Shown here: piece by piece, positions 51,049 through 59,092 of the stretch
Layout: each line of letters opens with the position of its first letter
How positions within the stretch are numbered: position 1 is the first letter of the stretch
Assembly: GCA_910577525.1 (NCBI GenBank)
Contig: CAJTLI010000011.1
Location: 12,767 to 76,766 of the forward strand
Direction of reading: 5' to 3'
DNA from: an uncultured Oscillospiraceae bacterium
Lineage (GTDB): Bacteria > Bacillota > Clostridia > Oscillospirales > Oscillospiraceae
DNA: 64,000 nt
Position numbers and translations under genes: made by a program
The notes under the pieces: generated by a model
Seen by the model: only the letters and a program-made list of their open reading frames with translations
The model's database searches: none
What the model was told of the DNA's origin: nothing

Positions 51049-51408
51049 ATGGATTTAACACTTATGGGCAGCAAAATCAAGGCAGAGCGAAAACGGCTCA
51101 ACTTGACATTGGAAACATTATCGGAGCAGATAGGAATATCCAGAAACTACCTTTGGGAAATAGAGGCAGGACGTAAGGCCCCCGCATTGAATACACTTTT
51201 CAATTTAGGTGTTGTCCTTAATGTGTCCATTGATTATCTGCTGGGGGCCTCCGCCGAAAAGAAAAGTATCAGCGGCAATTCTCCCGCCACGGAACGCGAT
51301 TTAGAAATTGCGCGGATTATGAAAGCACTAAACGAGTATGAAGTAAAAGAGTTATCACTAATATCCAACGTGATACATGACTTTTCAAGATATTTTGAAC
51401 AAAAATAG
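51049..51408 (+). CDS. XRE-family helix-turn-helix regulator
   Basis: This 119-residue protein has an N-terminal Cro/C1-type HTH (about 7-63: MGSKIKAERKRLNLTLETL, ISRNYLWEIEAGRKAPALNTL, LNVSIDYLLG) and a C-terminal helical part of about 50 residues that may mediate dimers. There is no protease-like domain. It lies between the membrane protein and the primase and probably controls element genes. AAGGGGAA precedes the ATG. A terminator hairpin follows the stop. Confidence 0.88.
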   Translation: MDLTLMGSKIKAERKRLNLTLETLSEQIGISRNYLWEIEAGRKAPALNTLFNLGVVLNVSIDYLLGASAEKKSISGNSPATERDLEIARIMKALNEYEVKELSLISNVIHDFSRYFEQK

Positions 51409-51440
51409 CAAGCGCGGTTACTGAAAACCGCGCTTGTAAT
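51409..51440 (+). terminator. Terminator of the XRE gene
   Basis: AAGCGCGGTT and AACCGCGCTT form a perfect stem around ACTGAA, followed by GTAATTTG. Confidence 0.75.
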
Positions 51441-51771
51441 TTGTTATGAGGAAAATACTACCGCCGCCCGCTCGACTGTATGACCGCCGCCGCGTCCGCC
51501 GTTTTCGTCTGCGTCCGCCGTGATTTCGTGTCGGGAGGGAAATCCGCCGAGAAAACCAGCATTGAAAAATCAAAATGAGTTTTTCCCGAAACCATCCCCC
51601 CGATGGCCTTGCGGCTGTCGGGGGCTTGCCGCTTTCCTGTACTCCCGCTCCACGCGAAAAAATATGGGTGTGCAATTCTTCTTGAACGTGTATTTTCACA
51701 GTTTGGTGTCTGCCACGAAATCCGTTCAAATTATTCAGATTATCAAGGAATTTCCTCGTTATTGCGTTCCT
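51441..51771. other. Gene-free stretch upstream of the primase
   Basis: Open frames exist on both strands but lack ribosome sites and credible protein sequence. A GC-rich inverted repeat (CCCCCGA ... TCGGGGG, about 51596-51626) and an AT-rich promoter region are the only structures seen. Lying beside a primase gene, it could hold a replication origin, but no iteron array is visible. Confidence 0.4.
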
Positions 51772-51800
51772 TTGCTTCAAAAAAATTTTTATGATATAAT
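51772..51800 (+). promoter_or_regulatory. Promoter of the primase operon
   Basis: TTGCTT (51772-51777), 17 bases, TATAAT (51795-51800). Confidence 0.75.
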
Positions 51801-51817
51801 ATATACAGAAAGTGAGA

Positions 51818-51840
51818 GAGAGGCGCACCCCTCTTGAAAC
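51818..51840 (+). promoter_or_regulatory. Leader hairpin shared with the first element gene
   Basis: GAGAGGCGCACCCCTCTTGAA here resembles GAGAGGCACAGACCTCTTGAA at 49606. Both sit 33-56 bases before a start codon and can form a small AGAGG/CCTCT stem. Confidence 0.5.
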
Positions 51841-51872
51841 ACTTTCAATAATTATAAAAAGGAGTTGTCAAT

Positions 51873-52898
51873 ATGACAAACTTAATCGCAAGCAACACCC
51901 AATACAACAACTGCTTCACGCTGGGGGCCAAGTCCAAAAACGAGAACGGCGCACCCGTCAAAGTGCCTGTGTTCATCGACAAGTACGGCTATCCCGCAAA
52001 GCTGTGGGGCGGCAAGGGTGGTACTTTGAGCCGCTATTATTCGCTGTCCTATGAACGGGCAAAGAATATCCTTGAACGGTATCTGAACGGCAACAAGCGT
52101 GTTCGGGGTGACGAAAGTCTGCGCATCAGCTTGTATCTCGACAACGCTATGTGCGGCAATCTTCACATTTTTGTGATTGACTTTGACCGTTTCGATGAAA
52201 ACAGCGGCTTTTTCCAGAGTGCGAAAAGCCTTGCGGACAAGGTGACACGTTCGCAGGGCGGAGGCTATCATATGTTCTATGGTATCGACAAGGACGTTGC
52301 CACACCGCTTTTCGACAGTATCAATCTGTTGGCAAGCGGCAACGCTTCAAGCTACATCTGCCACACGGGAGCTGTGACGCTGGACGGCGCAAACAAGGTT
52401 GACCTGTTCTGCGACGCGCGGCACTTCATCTATGAGTGGGAGGAATGGGACAATACTGCTGGCCTGACCGACAGAACACAGGGCCTTTTTGAACTGTTGC
52501 GGGATAACTTCACCTTCAAGCGTCCGATGGAGGCCGGACAGCATGGGACGCGCCGCAGAGCCGCAGACAGCGGGGCCGTTGTGCTGGACGAAAAGGACGA
52601 ACTGGAATTATTGCCGCGCATGAATGACGCACAGCGGGAAATTTTTGACGACCTCAAAACAATTTCCTCTGACTGCACACGCGGGGAGTGGTTCAGTATC
52701 GGCCTTAACATCTGGCACGTCTTTGGTGACGATTTGGGCGGCGGCGTGTTCCGCTTGTGGAGCGAACCGGGACAGAGTTTCAACCCGCAGGGCTGTTCTG
52801 TGACATGGGAGAACATCATGGAGCGCGGGCCAGACACCCATCTCAATAATCGCCGCTGGGACGCGATACTCCACGAAAATCTCCCAAGCGCATTTTAA
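51873..52898 (+). CDS. AEP/primpol-type replication protein
   Basis: This 341-residue protein resembles bifunctional primase-polymerases of plasmids and phages. The metal site is probably IFVIDFDRFDENSG near 95 (D-x-D), followed by a sugar/base-binding loop SQGGGYHMFYG near 130 and DLFCDARHF near 175. The C-terminus (about 265-330) matches the PriCT-2 pattern, with GEWFSIGLNIWHVFGDDLG and FRLWSEPGQSF. It would prime element replication. No helicase is fused. AAAAGGAG precedes the ATG. Confidence 0.75.
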   Translation: MTNLIASNTQYNNCFTLGAKSKNENGAPVKVPVFIDKYGYPAKLWGGKGGTLSRYYSLSYERAKNILERYLNGNKRVRGDESLRISLYLDNAMCGNLHIFVIDFDRFDENSGFFQSAKSLADKVTRSQGGGYHMFYGIDKDVATPLFDSINLLASGNASSYICHTGAVTLDGANKVDLFCDARHFIYEWEEWDNTAGLTDRTQGLFELLRDNFTFKRPMEAGQHGTRRRAADSGAVVLDEKDELELLPRMNDAQREIFDDLKTISSDCTRGEWFSIGLNIWHVFGDDLGGGVFRLWSEPGQSFNPQGCSVTWENIMERGPDTHLNNRRWDAILHENLPSAF

Positions 52899-52936
52899 TC
52901 TGAAATCTGCACTTCAAAAATGGAGGTGGTGACAAT

Positions 52937-54049
52937 GTGATTGAAAATGAGAAAAAGGATTTTGCGGCTGGTCTCCCGCTCCCGCTCGAAAGAGCGGGGC
53001 GGGGAGCCGCCGAACCTACCACCGCCGAACAATCATTTTTTCGCGGGGAGCCGATTACATGGCTGATCGTTCCCACAACGAAAACCGTTGTCACGGCAAA
53101 CGTCTTTGGGGACAGTGAGGCCAGTGAGAGGCCGGGGCGGAAAAATAACTTCATCCTGTACGGCGGCAAGCAATACAAGAGGGAGGACTTTTATCAAATG
53201 GCGTTTCGGTAGGATTACCGCAAATATCCCTACAAGGTGGCCTTTGCCACGGACGATATTTACAGGCTGGGCGGGAGCCAGCGGGCCAAACTGCAATATC
53301 ACATTCTGGCCCAACGTTTCCCGCTCGTCCATGTAGACGAACAGGACAAGGCTGATTTGGAGGCGTTCGCCGCCCAATCTGACACAGGGGCCGCGCAGCT
53401 ATGGCTTGCCCGTATGCACTGGCCCCAAGGCCACGAAAAAATGGTGACGTTTGGTCAAAACATCGGTGTGCCGGGGAATGTCAAGGGCCTATGGTGCTAC
53501 AAGGCCGAACTGGACGCCGCAAGGGCCGTTTACACGGGGTGCCCCATGACGTGGGAATTGTGGGCCGTCCCAATCCTGCAATATCTGACGCGCCGTAGGG
53601 AGCCCGGAACCGCCGCCGCGCTGGAAGTCATTCAAACCGTCATGCGTCTGCTCTACTATCAGAACGGCCTTTATCTGACCGTCCCCGGCGATATGCGGCG
53701 GACAATCGTCAAATGGGCCTATCAATATCTGAAAGACAGAACCGCGCCCTTCCCTTTTGCCGGGGACATGGGGAGCGACAACCGCCAATTTACGATTGAT
53801 TTTCAGCGCGACACAGCCCTAAAGGAGAACATCAATATTCACGCCGATATGGGCGCGTACAACGCCGCCCACAACGCAGAAAAAGCCGCCCGCCGAACCG
53901 CGAAACGGTTTGCCGATTTAACCGGGGACAGTTGGACGACTGCCGAACTCCGCGCACAAGGTTTTTCTGATAGGAATATCAGAACATTTTGCAAGGACGG
54001 CCTGATAAAAAAGCTATATCAGGGCCGCTATCAAAGAGTTTCCAAGTGA
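52937..54049 (+). pseudogene. Element gene interrupted by in-frame TAG (nonsense or recoded)
   Basis: A GTG start after GGAGGTGG opens a frame of 91 codons. Codon 92 (53210-53212) is TAG. The same frame then continues for 278 more codons with normal coding character (DYRKYPYKVAFATDDIYRL ... LIKKLYQGRYQRVSK), giving about 370 residues in total. No frameshift is needed. The downstream half lacks its own ribosome site. The C-terminus looks like a winged-helix or MerR-like DNA-binding segment (ELRAQGFSDRNIRTFCKDGLIKKLY). The rest is unfamiliar. A point mutation of CAG to TAG is the simplest cause; read-through is possible. Confidence 0.8.
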
Positions 54050-54066
54050 CTGCTGGGACTTTACAA

Positions 54067-54116
54067 ACGCTCCCGGAAGTTGGTAATAAGAGAATAAAAC
54101 CAACTTCCGGGAGCGT
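54067..54116. repeat. Perfect 18-bp inverted repeat
   Basis: ACGCTCCCGGAAGTTGGT and its exact complement are separated by 14 AT-rich bases. There is no T tract, so it may be a weak terminator, an mRNA stability stem or a protein-binding site. Confidence 0.8.
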
Positions 54117-54177
54117 GATGAAAGTCACAGGCGGAACTTGAAAACACACATTCAAAAATAGAAAGGAGCCAAAAAAT

Positions 54178-54510
54178 ATGGCTGATATTACGATTAACTT
54201 TGATAATTTGATTGATAACATCATTTTCGCATTTGAGATAGAAATGGGGACAATAGAAACCTGCCGAATAAAGGGGGAGATTGCGCGAAATACTTCACCA
54301 GCAGCTATGGACGCACTCAACCGACAAACACGGCGCGGCCCATTCTATGATGAGGAAAGGAAAGTCTTGCGCAGCGTTCTGCGAAAATTTTTTGGGAATG
54401 ATAAACAGCTAAAAGAACTGATACGCCCTGCCGCCGAACAAGCAATAAAAGAAGCGATTGATAAATTCAAAAATGGTTTAGGCGGTCTGACAATCAATCT
54501 GCAATTTTAA
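54178..54510 (+). CDS. Hypothetical element protein (110 aa)
   Basis: A soluble protein with an acidic N-terminus (MADITINFDNLIDNIIFAFEIEMG) and a basic helical C-terminus (ERKVLRSVLRKFFGNDKQLKELI ... EAIDKFKNG). AAAGGAGC precedes the ATG. A GC-rich hairpin (54521-54546) follows the stop. I do not recognise it. It belongs to the element by composition and strand. Confidence 0.65.
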   Translation: MADITINFDNLIDNIIFAFEIEMGTIETCRIKGEIARNTSPAAMDALNRQTRRGPFYDEERKVLRSVLRKFFGNDKQLKELIRPAAEQAIKEAIDKFKNGLGGLTINLQF

Positions 54511-54518
54511 GGACAAGC

Positions 54519-54548
54519 ACGGCGGGAGATGTAACAATCTCCCGCCGA
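54519..54548. terminator. Hairpin after the 110-residue gene
   Basis: CGGCGGGAGAT and ATCTCCCGCCG form a perfect stem around GTAACA. Confidence 0.6.
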
Positions 54549-54575
54549 CTTCTTATTTTTTGTAGAAAGACGCTG

Positions 54576-54836
54576 CTAACTTGTAGAATCTTCTTTTTCC
54601 TTGTCGCTATCCTCTTTCTTTTCCCATCCGAGAATTTCTTCCATGATAAGGGCAAGGGGCAAGTCTGTATCTGGAAACATGGGGCAATCCTCCATTCTGA
54701 CAGGCCGCGCAGCGGCCCAGTGTTCACAAAAGGGTAGCAGTATTTTCCTGGACAAAATCAACCCCAAAAACGGGAACATTTGCCCCATTTCCGCCGCCGC
54801 GCAAGTGTTCACGAAACCATCTGTTTTATTGGACAA
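54576..54836 (-). CDS. Possible small Cys-containing protein (86 aa)
   Basis: A weakly supported frame beginning with TTG just after GGAGG (spacing too short). It reads MSNKTDGFVNTCAAAEMGQMF and has five scattered Cys/His-bearing segments (LLPFCEHW, VRMEDCPMFPD) and an acidic tail. It lies 27 bases downstream of, and on the same strand as, the membrane-protein gene, so it could be the third gene of that unit. Start and reality are both uncertain. Confidence 0.3.
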   Translation of the reverse strand: MSNKTDGFVNTCAAAEMGQMFPFLGLILSRKILLPFCEHWAAARPVRMEDCPMFPDTDLPLALIMEEILGWEKKEDSDKEKEDSTS

Positions 54837-54863
54837 CCTCCGCCGCCTTTATTCAATATTGAT

Positions 54864-55433
54864 TTATGTATTAGACCTTAACTTTTTCTTGTTCATGCTC
54901 ATTGCTAAGATGCCTAGTAAAATAAATTGTAGTAATGGTACGCCAATATAGTTACATACCGGTTGAATAATAATAGGAAATAGCTGGGCGATGTAACCAA
55001 GACCACATCCCAATATTAAGAAAAAGAAAATCCCAATAATTTTATTAGAAGCTTTTTCAATTTTCATAAATAAGCATATGAGAGCCAATAACCATGACAG
55101 AAAGCCCCCAGAAATAAATTTGTATTGTTGTATTTCTTTTGTGGTTTTACTTATAAAGATACTCCCAATACTACCATCTTTTTGCTTGCTTATCTCAAAA
55201 AGAATACTTTCATATTCTTCTGCTAAAACGGGATTATTTTTTAATGCTTCTTGGTCAATTTCTGATATTTCCTGTAAAATACTAATTCGTTTTTCTACTC
55301 GACTGTAGTAAAAGATATTAGCATCAATATAAGGAAATAGCAATAAAAACAAAAAAACTGAAGCCAAAAGAACAATGTATAACTTAGGATTCCGAAAATT
55401 GTCTTTCAAAAAATCGAATATCTTTTCACTCAT
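54864..55433 (-). CDS. Hypothetical membrane protein next to the repressor
   Basis: A 189-residue AT-rich gene. Hydrophobic helices lie at about 17-35, 108-122, 130-150 and 160-180, with an extracytoplasmic helical stretch between helices 1 and 2 (RISILQEISEIDQEALKNNPVLAEE). The C-terminus is basic (MNKKKLRSNT). It is coupled to the upstream XRE repressor by a four-base overlap, so it is expressed in the quiescent element state. This is a position where superinfection-exclusion or defence genes often lie, but no family is recognised. Confidence 0.75.
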   Translation of the reverse strand: MSEKIFDFLKDNFRNPKLYIVLLASVFLFLLLFPYIDANIFYYSRVEKRISILQEISEIDQEALKNNPVLAEEYESILFEISKQKDGSIGSIFISKTTKEIQQYKFISGGFLSWLLALICLFMKIEKASNKIIGIFFFLILGCGLGYIAQLFPIIIQPVCNYIGVPLLQFILLGILAMSMNKKKLRSNT

Positions 55434-55648
55434 TCCATGCCTCCATCATGTGTAAATTCTATCAAATCTCCCGGCTGACAGTCCAGCAGATTGCAGAGCG
55501 TTTCAAGGGTGGCCCACGATACCATCTGACCACCGCGAATTTTTTGCAGCATGGCCTCCCCCATGATTTTCTCTTTCCTAATCCTATTTGTGTTATATCC
55601 AGCTTCCTTTAATGCCGCGATTACATCTATCTTGTATTTGAGTGCCAT
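55430..55648 (-). CDS. Cro/C1-type repressor (72 aa)
   Basis: A 72-residue compact XRE domain: YKIDVIAALKEAGYNTNRIRKEKIMGEAMLQKIRGG, then SWATLETLCNLLDCQPGDLIEF, typical of short YozG-like or phage regulators. It faces away from the early operon at 55861, and the divergent spacer contains repeated GTGTAATAT sites, so it probably represses both promoters. AGGCAGGAC precedes the ATG. Confidence 0.9.
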   Translation of the reverse strand: MALKYKIDVIAALKEAGYNTNRIRKEKIMGEAMLQKIRGGQMVSWATLETLCNLLDCQPGDLIEFTHDGGME

Positions 55649-55704
55649 TGTCCTGCCTCCAATCTGGGAACGCCGAAAAATTGCGCCCCTTCTCCATTGT
55701 CCTT

Positions 55705-55733
55705 ATTGTAGCACAAAATTGCACCCGTTTCAA
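55705..55733 (-). promoter_or_regulatory. Promoter of the Cro/C1 repressor
   Basis: Minus-strand TTGAAA (55728-55733), 17 bases, TACAAT (55705-55710). Confidence 0.75.
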
Positions 55734-55738
55734 GTGTC

Positions 55739-55811
55739 AATATTACACATAAATCGAGTGTAATATTTGTGTATTCTGCGAATTGAAATACACCCGAAAA
55801 AAGTGTAATAT
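55739..55811. promoter_or_regulatory. Operator sites between divergent element promoters
   Basis: AATATTACAC (55739-55748) and GTGTAATATT (55758-55767) form a perfect 10-bp inverted repeat with a 9-base centre. A third half-site GTGTAATAT lies at 55803-55811, overlapping the rightward -10. Confidence 0.75.
55783..55811 (+). promoter_or_regulatory. Rightward early promoter of the element
   Basis: TTGAAA (55783-55788), 17 bases, TAATAT (55806-55811). The third operator half-site covers the -10. Confidence 0.7.
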
Positions 55812-55860
55812 ATAATCAGTTCAAGGGAATACCCCAATAAAACAAAAGGAGATTTGAACA

Positions 55861-56139
55861 ATGAGCAGAAACGAACTGGTAGCCAAGATTGAAGCTCTCA
55901 ACGAATGGGAGGCCGTCATTGAAGAAGCCAAGGCAGAGGCCGAAGTCATCCGGGACAGTATCAAAGCTGAAATGCTGGAACGCGACACCGAGGAATTGAC
56001 CGCTGGACAGTATATCGTGCGCTGGACTTCCGTTATCTCCAACAGGTTCGATACCACCGCCTTTAAGAAAGTCATGCCAGACGTTTACAAGGCGTACACG
56101 AAAGCCGTTTCCAGCCGCCGCTTCTCCATCAGCGCATGA
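55861..56139 (+). CDS. Small phage/plasmid-type hypothetical protein (92 aa)
   Basis: A helical N-terminus (MSRNELVAKIEALNEWEAVIEEAKAEAEVIRDSI style, about 1-40, coiled-coil-like) is followed by a beta segment GQYIVRWTSVISNRFDTTAFKKVMPDVYKAYTK. This layout is common in small proteins beside phage and integrative-element recombination genes, but no activity is assigned. AAAAGGAG precedes the ATG. It is the first gene of the rightward early operon. Confidence 0.75.
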   Translation: MSRNELVAKIEALNEWEAVIEEAKAEAEVIRDSIKAEMLERDTEELTAGQYIVRWTSVISNRFDTTAFKKVMPDVYKAYTKAVSSRRFSISA

Positions 56140-56205
56140 GAAAAGGCCCTTGCCTGATACGCCGACCAAAGCCACAGGCAAGAGGCCCCACCCTTTACCA
56201 GTCAA

Positions 56206-56241
56206 TGGAGAGGGCAAGAACATTATAGCTTGCCCTCTCCA
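56206..56241 (+). repeat. 13-bp hairpin in the early operon leader
   Basis: TGGAGAGGGCAAG and CTTGCCCTCTCCA form a perfect stem with a 10-base loop, 32 bases before the SprT-like gene. There is no T run. Confidence 0.65.
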
Positions 56242-56272
56242 CAAAATCAAGATATAAAGGAGATTTTCAGAA

Positions 56273-56920
56273 ATGAAACAGTTGACAAGCTATAACAGAG
56301 TTGCCGGGTATCTCAATAAAATGTTCGATATGCTGAACGCCGAATTTTTTGAAGGTACACTTTCAAGGCCCACCATCACCATTCAGTCCACGCCCCGCGC
56401 ATATGGTCACTTCTCTTTGCGGGATGATACATGGACTTCCGCCACAGGGGACAGCCACGAAATCAACATCGGCGCGGGAACGCTGGCGCGGCCCATCGAG
56501 GAAGTAGCCGCTACCCTGTTACATGAAATGGTACACTATTTCAATTATGAGAACGGCATACAGGATTGTAGCCGGGGGAACACCTACCACAACAAAAAGT
56601 TTAAGGCCGCAGCCGAGGCCCACGGCCTGACCGTCACCCACAGCGACAAATACGGATGGTCACATACCGCCCCCGGCGAAGCCCTGTTAGACTTCATCCT
56701 TGAAAATGGCCTGACCGATATTCTAATCAACAGGAACGAATACGGTGGTTTTCAAGTGACCGGGACGGGGGCGCACAGCGGCACAGGAATGACCCCGCCG
56801 CGCCGACCGTCCAGCACGCGAAAGTATATTTGTCCCTGTTGCGGAAATTCCGTCCGGGCAACGAAAGCGGTCAATATCGCTTGCTTAGACTGCAACGTGC
56901 AAATGGTAGTTGCCGGGTAA
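56273..56920 (+). CDS. SprT-like zinc metalloprotease with C-terminal zinc ribbon
   Basis: This 215-residue protein has an SprT/SPRTN-type core: LNKMFDMLNAEFFEGTLSRPTI near 14, AYGHFS near 43, and the catalytic HEMVHYFNYENG near 88 with the third His in YHNKKFKAAAEAHG near 105. The C-terminus carries a zinc ribbon, YICPCCGNSV and IACLDCNVQMVVAG. Relatives cut DNA-protein crosslinks. In mobile elements the role is unproven, perhaps removal of covalent or tight DNA-bound proteins. AAAGGAG precedes the ATG. Confidence 0.88.
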   Translation: MKQLTSYNRVAGYLNKMFDMLNAEFFEGTLSRPTITIQSTPRAYGHFSLRDDTWTSATGDSHEINIGAGTLARPIEEVAATLLHEMVHYFNYENGIQDCSRGNTYHNKKFKAAAEAHGLTVTHSDKYGWSHTAPGEALLDFILENGLTDILINRNEYGGFQVTGTGAHSGTGMTPPRRPSSTRKYICPCCGNSVRATKAVNIACLDCNVQMVVAG

Positions 56921-56930
56921 CACACAATGG

Positions 56931-56962
56931 GCGGGGAGCAATCCCCGCCCCCGCAAAAGGGG
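56931..56962 (+). repeat. GC hairpin plus GGGGATATA leader, copy 1
   Basis: GGCGGGGAGCAATCCCCGCC hairpin, then GGGGATAT ahead of the next ATG. The same layout recurs at 57282-57320. Confidence 0.6.
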
Positions 56963-56972
56963 ATATATCAAA

Positions 56973-57275
56973 ATGACGATTTTAGAAAATTTATGGTTCG
57001 GGAATATTGCCCCGGTTGATAGAAAGCTGACACGGGGGAGCGAAGTCAAAAAGATATTGGAGGCCGTGACAGCCAATGAGGACATATTTACCGCTGAATT
57101 GTCCGCCGAGGGCCAACGCGCATACACAGAGTATGACAAGCTGATTAGTAAAATTTCTGAAATATCCGAGTGTGACGCTTTCGGGAAAGGTTTTCGGCTG
57201 GGGGCGCGGTTAATGCTGGAAATACTGTCAGAGGGAAATACCCAAATGCCGACGATTATTGACGGAATGGGATAA
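56973..57275 (+). CDS. DUF6809-like small protein (100 aa)
   Basis: A 100-residue protein starting MTILENLWFGNIAPVDRKLTRG, the N-terminal L-E-x-L-x-x-G-N-I-x-P pattern seen in DUF6809 proteins of Clostridia elements. A helical body (AEGQRAYTEYDKLISKISEI) and FGKGFRLGARLMLEILSE follow. Function unknown. The ATG at 56973 follows GGGGATATATC. An upstream in-frame start inside the hairpin leader is rejected. Confidence 0.75.
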   Translation: MTILENLWFGNIAPVDRKLTRGSEVKKILEAVTANEDIFTAELSAEGQRAYTEYDKLISKISEISECDAFGKGFRLGARLMLEILSEGNTQMPTIIDGMG

Positions 57276-57281
57276 CTGAAT

Positions 57282-57320
57282 AAGGCGGGGGGCAATCCCC
57301 CGCCCCCATAGAGGGGGATA
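57282..57320 (+). repeat. GC hairpin plus GGGGATATA leader, copy 2
   Basis: GCGGGGGGCAATCCCCCGC hairpin followed by GGGGGATATA before the resolvase ATG. It parallels 56931-56962. Confidence 0.6.
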
Positions 57321-57325
57321 TAAAT

Positions 57326-57925
57326 ATGATTTACGGATATGCGCGTTGTTCCACCAATGAGAGCAAGCAGGACATAAACAGACAAGTCCGCGAATTGAAA
57401 GCGGCGGGAGCGGAACAGATATTTTTGGAGTACGAACACGGGGACAGCAAAATAAAAAGTCAGCAACGGGCCATGCTGGAACAGGCCCAGGCCGGGGATA
57501 GTATTATCACCCTGGAAGTCCCCCGTCTGGCCCGTAGCACACAGCAGCTATGTGAGATTATCGACACAGTGAGCGCCAAACACTTGCGATTGCAGATTAT
57601 AGGCAGTATCACCCTTGACTGCCGCAACGGACAGGCCGACCCCATGAGCGAGGCATTTTTACAAATGGCTGGGGTATTCAGTCAGTTAGAGCTTTCCATG
57701 ATACGCGCCCGCGTCCGTTCTGGAATGGCAAACGCAAAAGCCAAGGGAAAGCAGATAGGGAGGCCGCAGACCACCGCCGAGGATATACCTCCTATCTTCT
57801 TCCGCCATTATCCCGCCTTTGCCGCTGGAAGTCTGAACGTCAGCGAATTGGCGCGGGTGTGCAATTTGAGCCGCACAACGGTTTATAAGTATATCGGCAT
57901 GATGAACGGGGGCCGCTCTGCATGA
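57326..57925 (+). CDS. Serine recombinase (resolvase/invertase family)
   Basis: This 199-residue protein has the resolvase catalytic domain: YGYARCSTNESKQDINRQ (nucleophile Ser near 9), a central LEVPRLARSTQQLCEII with active-site Arg pair near 64-67, and QLELSMIRARVRSGMANAKAKGKQIGRP near 120. A C-terminal helix-turn-helix follows (SLNVSELARVCNLSRTTVYKYI). It may resolve element dimers or invert DNA. No res-type repeats are obvious nearby. A hairpin follows the stop. Confidence 0.93.
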   Translation: MIYGYARCSTNESKQDINRQVRELKAAGAEQIFLEYEHGDSKIKSQQRAMLEQAQAGDSIITLEVPRLARSTQQLCEIIDTVSAKHLRLQIIGSITLDCRNGQADPMSEAFLQMAGVFSQLELSMIRARVRSGMANAKAKGKQIGRPQTTAEDIPPIFFRHYPAFAAGSLNVSELARVCNLSRTTVYKYIGMMNGGRSA

Positions 57926-57938
57926 GCGGCCCCCCATT
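57905..57938 (+). terminator. Terminator overlapping the resolvase 3' end
   Basis: GGGGGCCGCTC and GAGCGGCCCCC form a stem around the stop codon region, followed by ATTCATTG. Confidence 0.6.
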
Positions 57939-58005
57939 CATTGACAGAACAGCGTTTTCACGGTATGATATGCCATATAAAGCATAGGAAGGGGAGGTCC
58001 CCGGA

Positions 58006-59031
58006 ATGGCAAAGTCAGAAAACCAAAAGCTGAAAACGCTTTATGTGGCTAAATACTTTCTGGAAAATTCAGATGAAAACCACCCCGTCACAGCCGGGGA
58101 CATTACCGACTATCTCCAAAATGAATGTGGTATTAAATCGGAACGCCGCGCCATTTACCGCGATATTGCCGCCCTGCGTGATGTGTTCGGCATGGACATA
58201 GACGGGGGCCAAGGCGGGAAATACCGCTTGCTATCCCGGCAATTTGAATTTGACGATTTACGGCTACTGGCAGAATGTGTTCACGCAACGAAGTTTATCT
58301 CTGCTGAAAAGGCAAAAGAACTTGTTTGCACGATAGGCCAATTTTGCAGCAGCTACCAAGCCGAGGAATTGGAGAGGGAAGTTTTTCTATGTGACAGAGT
58401 AAAGACCACCCGCAAGGATATCTTATTGCTTATCGGTATTATTCACGCTGCTATGGCTGATAAAGAGAATGGAAAACCTAAACCCCCGCAGAAAATCAGT
58501 TTCAAATATTTGAAGTACACAATTCAAAATAAAAATACCCAAGTAGAACGCCACAGGGGAGCCACCTACAAAGTCAGCCCCTACAAACTGCTGATAAATG
58601 ATGGTAACTATTATCTGCTGGCCTATGATGATAAATCCCAAGATATGCGGACGTATCGTATTGACCGCATGAAAGAAGTGACAGCCTTAAATGAGCCAAG
58701 GGAGGGCGCAGAAGTTTTTGCAGCTATCGACATGGAAACATATACCCGCCGTGTGTTTTCTATGTATGGAGGCCAACAGAAGCGCGTCAGTATTCACTTT
58801 GACAGTCCGCTACTGGACACAGCAATAGAACGCTTTGGAATGGCCCCCGATGTATTTTACAGGCCAGACGGGGAGCAACATTTTGTAGTGACCGCCGATG
58901 TGGAGATAAGCGACCAATTTTTTTCGTGGGTATGCGGCTTTCGGGAAAGGGCAACGATTATCAATCCCCCCGATGTGGTGGCGGATATGAAAAAGTTCTT
59001 GAAAGATATTGCCGGGAGATACGAAATTTGA
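58006..59031 (+). CDS. WYL-domain transcriptional regulator
   Basis: This 341-residue protein has an N-terminal winged helix (about 5-70: LYVAKYFLENSDENHPVTAGDI, SERRAIYRDIAAL), the WYL sensor domain (about 150-235, YKVSPYKLLINDGNYYLLAYDDKSQDMRTYRIDRM) and a C-terminal WCX extension. WYL proteins bind nucleic-acid ligands and often control mobile or defence genes. It lies between the resolvase and the integrase. AGGGGAGG precedes the ATG. A strong hairpin follows. Confidence 0.92.
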   Translation: MAKSENQKLKTLYVAKYFLENSDENHPVTAGDITDYLQNECGIKSERRAIYRDIAALRDVFGMDIDGGQGGKYRLLSRQFEFDDLRLLAECVHATKFISAEKAKELVCTIGQFCSSYQAEELEREVFLCDRVKTTRKDILLLIGIIHAAMADKENGKPKPPQKISFKYLKYTIQNKNTQVERHRGATYKVSPYKLLINDGNYYLLAYDDKSQDMRTYRIDRMKEVTALNEPREGAEVFAAIDMETYTRRVFSMYGGQQKRVSIHFDSPLLDTAIERFGMAPDVFYRPDGEQHFVVTADVEISDQFFSWVCGFRERATIINPPDVVADMKKFLKDIAGRYEI

Positions 59032-59042
59032 TAAAAGATGCT

Positions 59043-59079
59043 GAAAGCAGATAGAAACTTGCCGTTTCTATCTGCTTTC
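59043..59079. terminator. Bidirectional terminator between WYL and integrase genes
   Basis: A 16-bp perfect stem GAAAGCAGATAGAAAC / GTTTCTATCTGCTTTC with a five-base loop, with T-rich sequence on the plus side. It lies between convergent genes. Confidence 0.88.
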
Positions 59080-59092
59080 TTGTAGGAAGTCA

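Noticed and set aside
51418..51837. Open frames on both strands between the XRE gene and the primase
   Set aside because: They have no ribosome site, carry Arg-rich low-complexity sequence and match no protein pattern.
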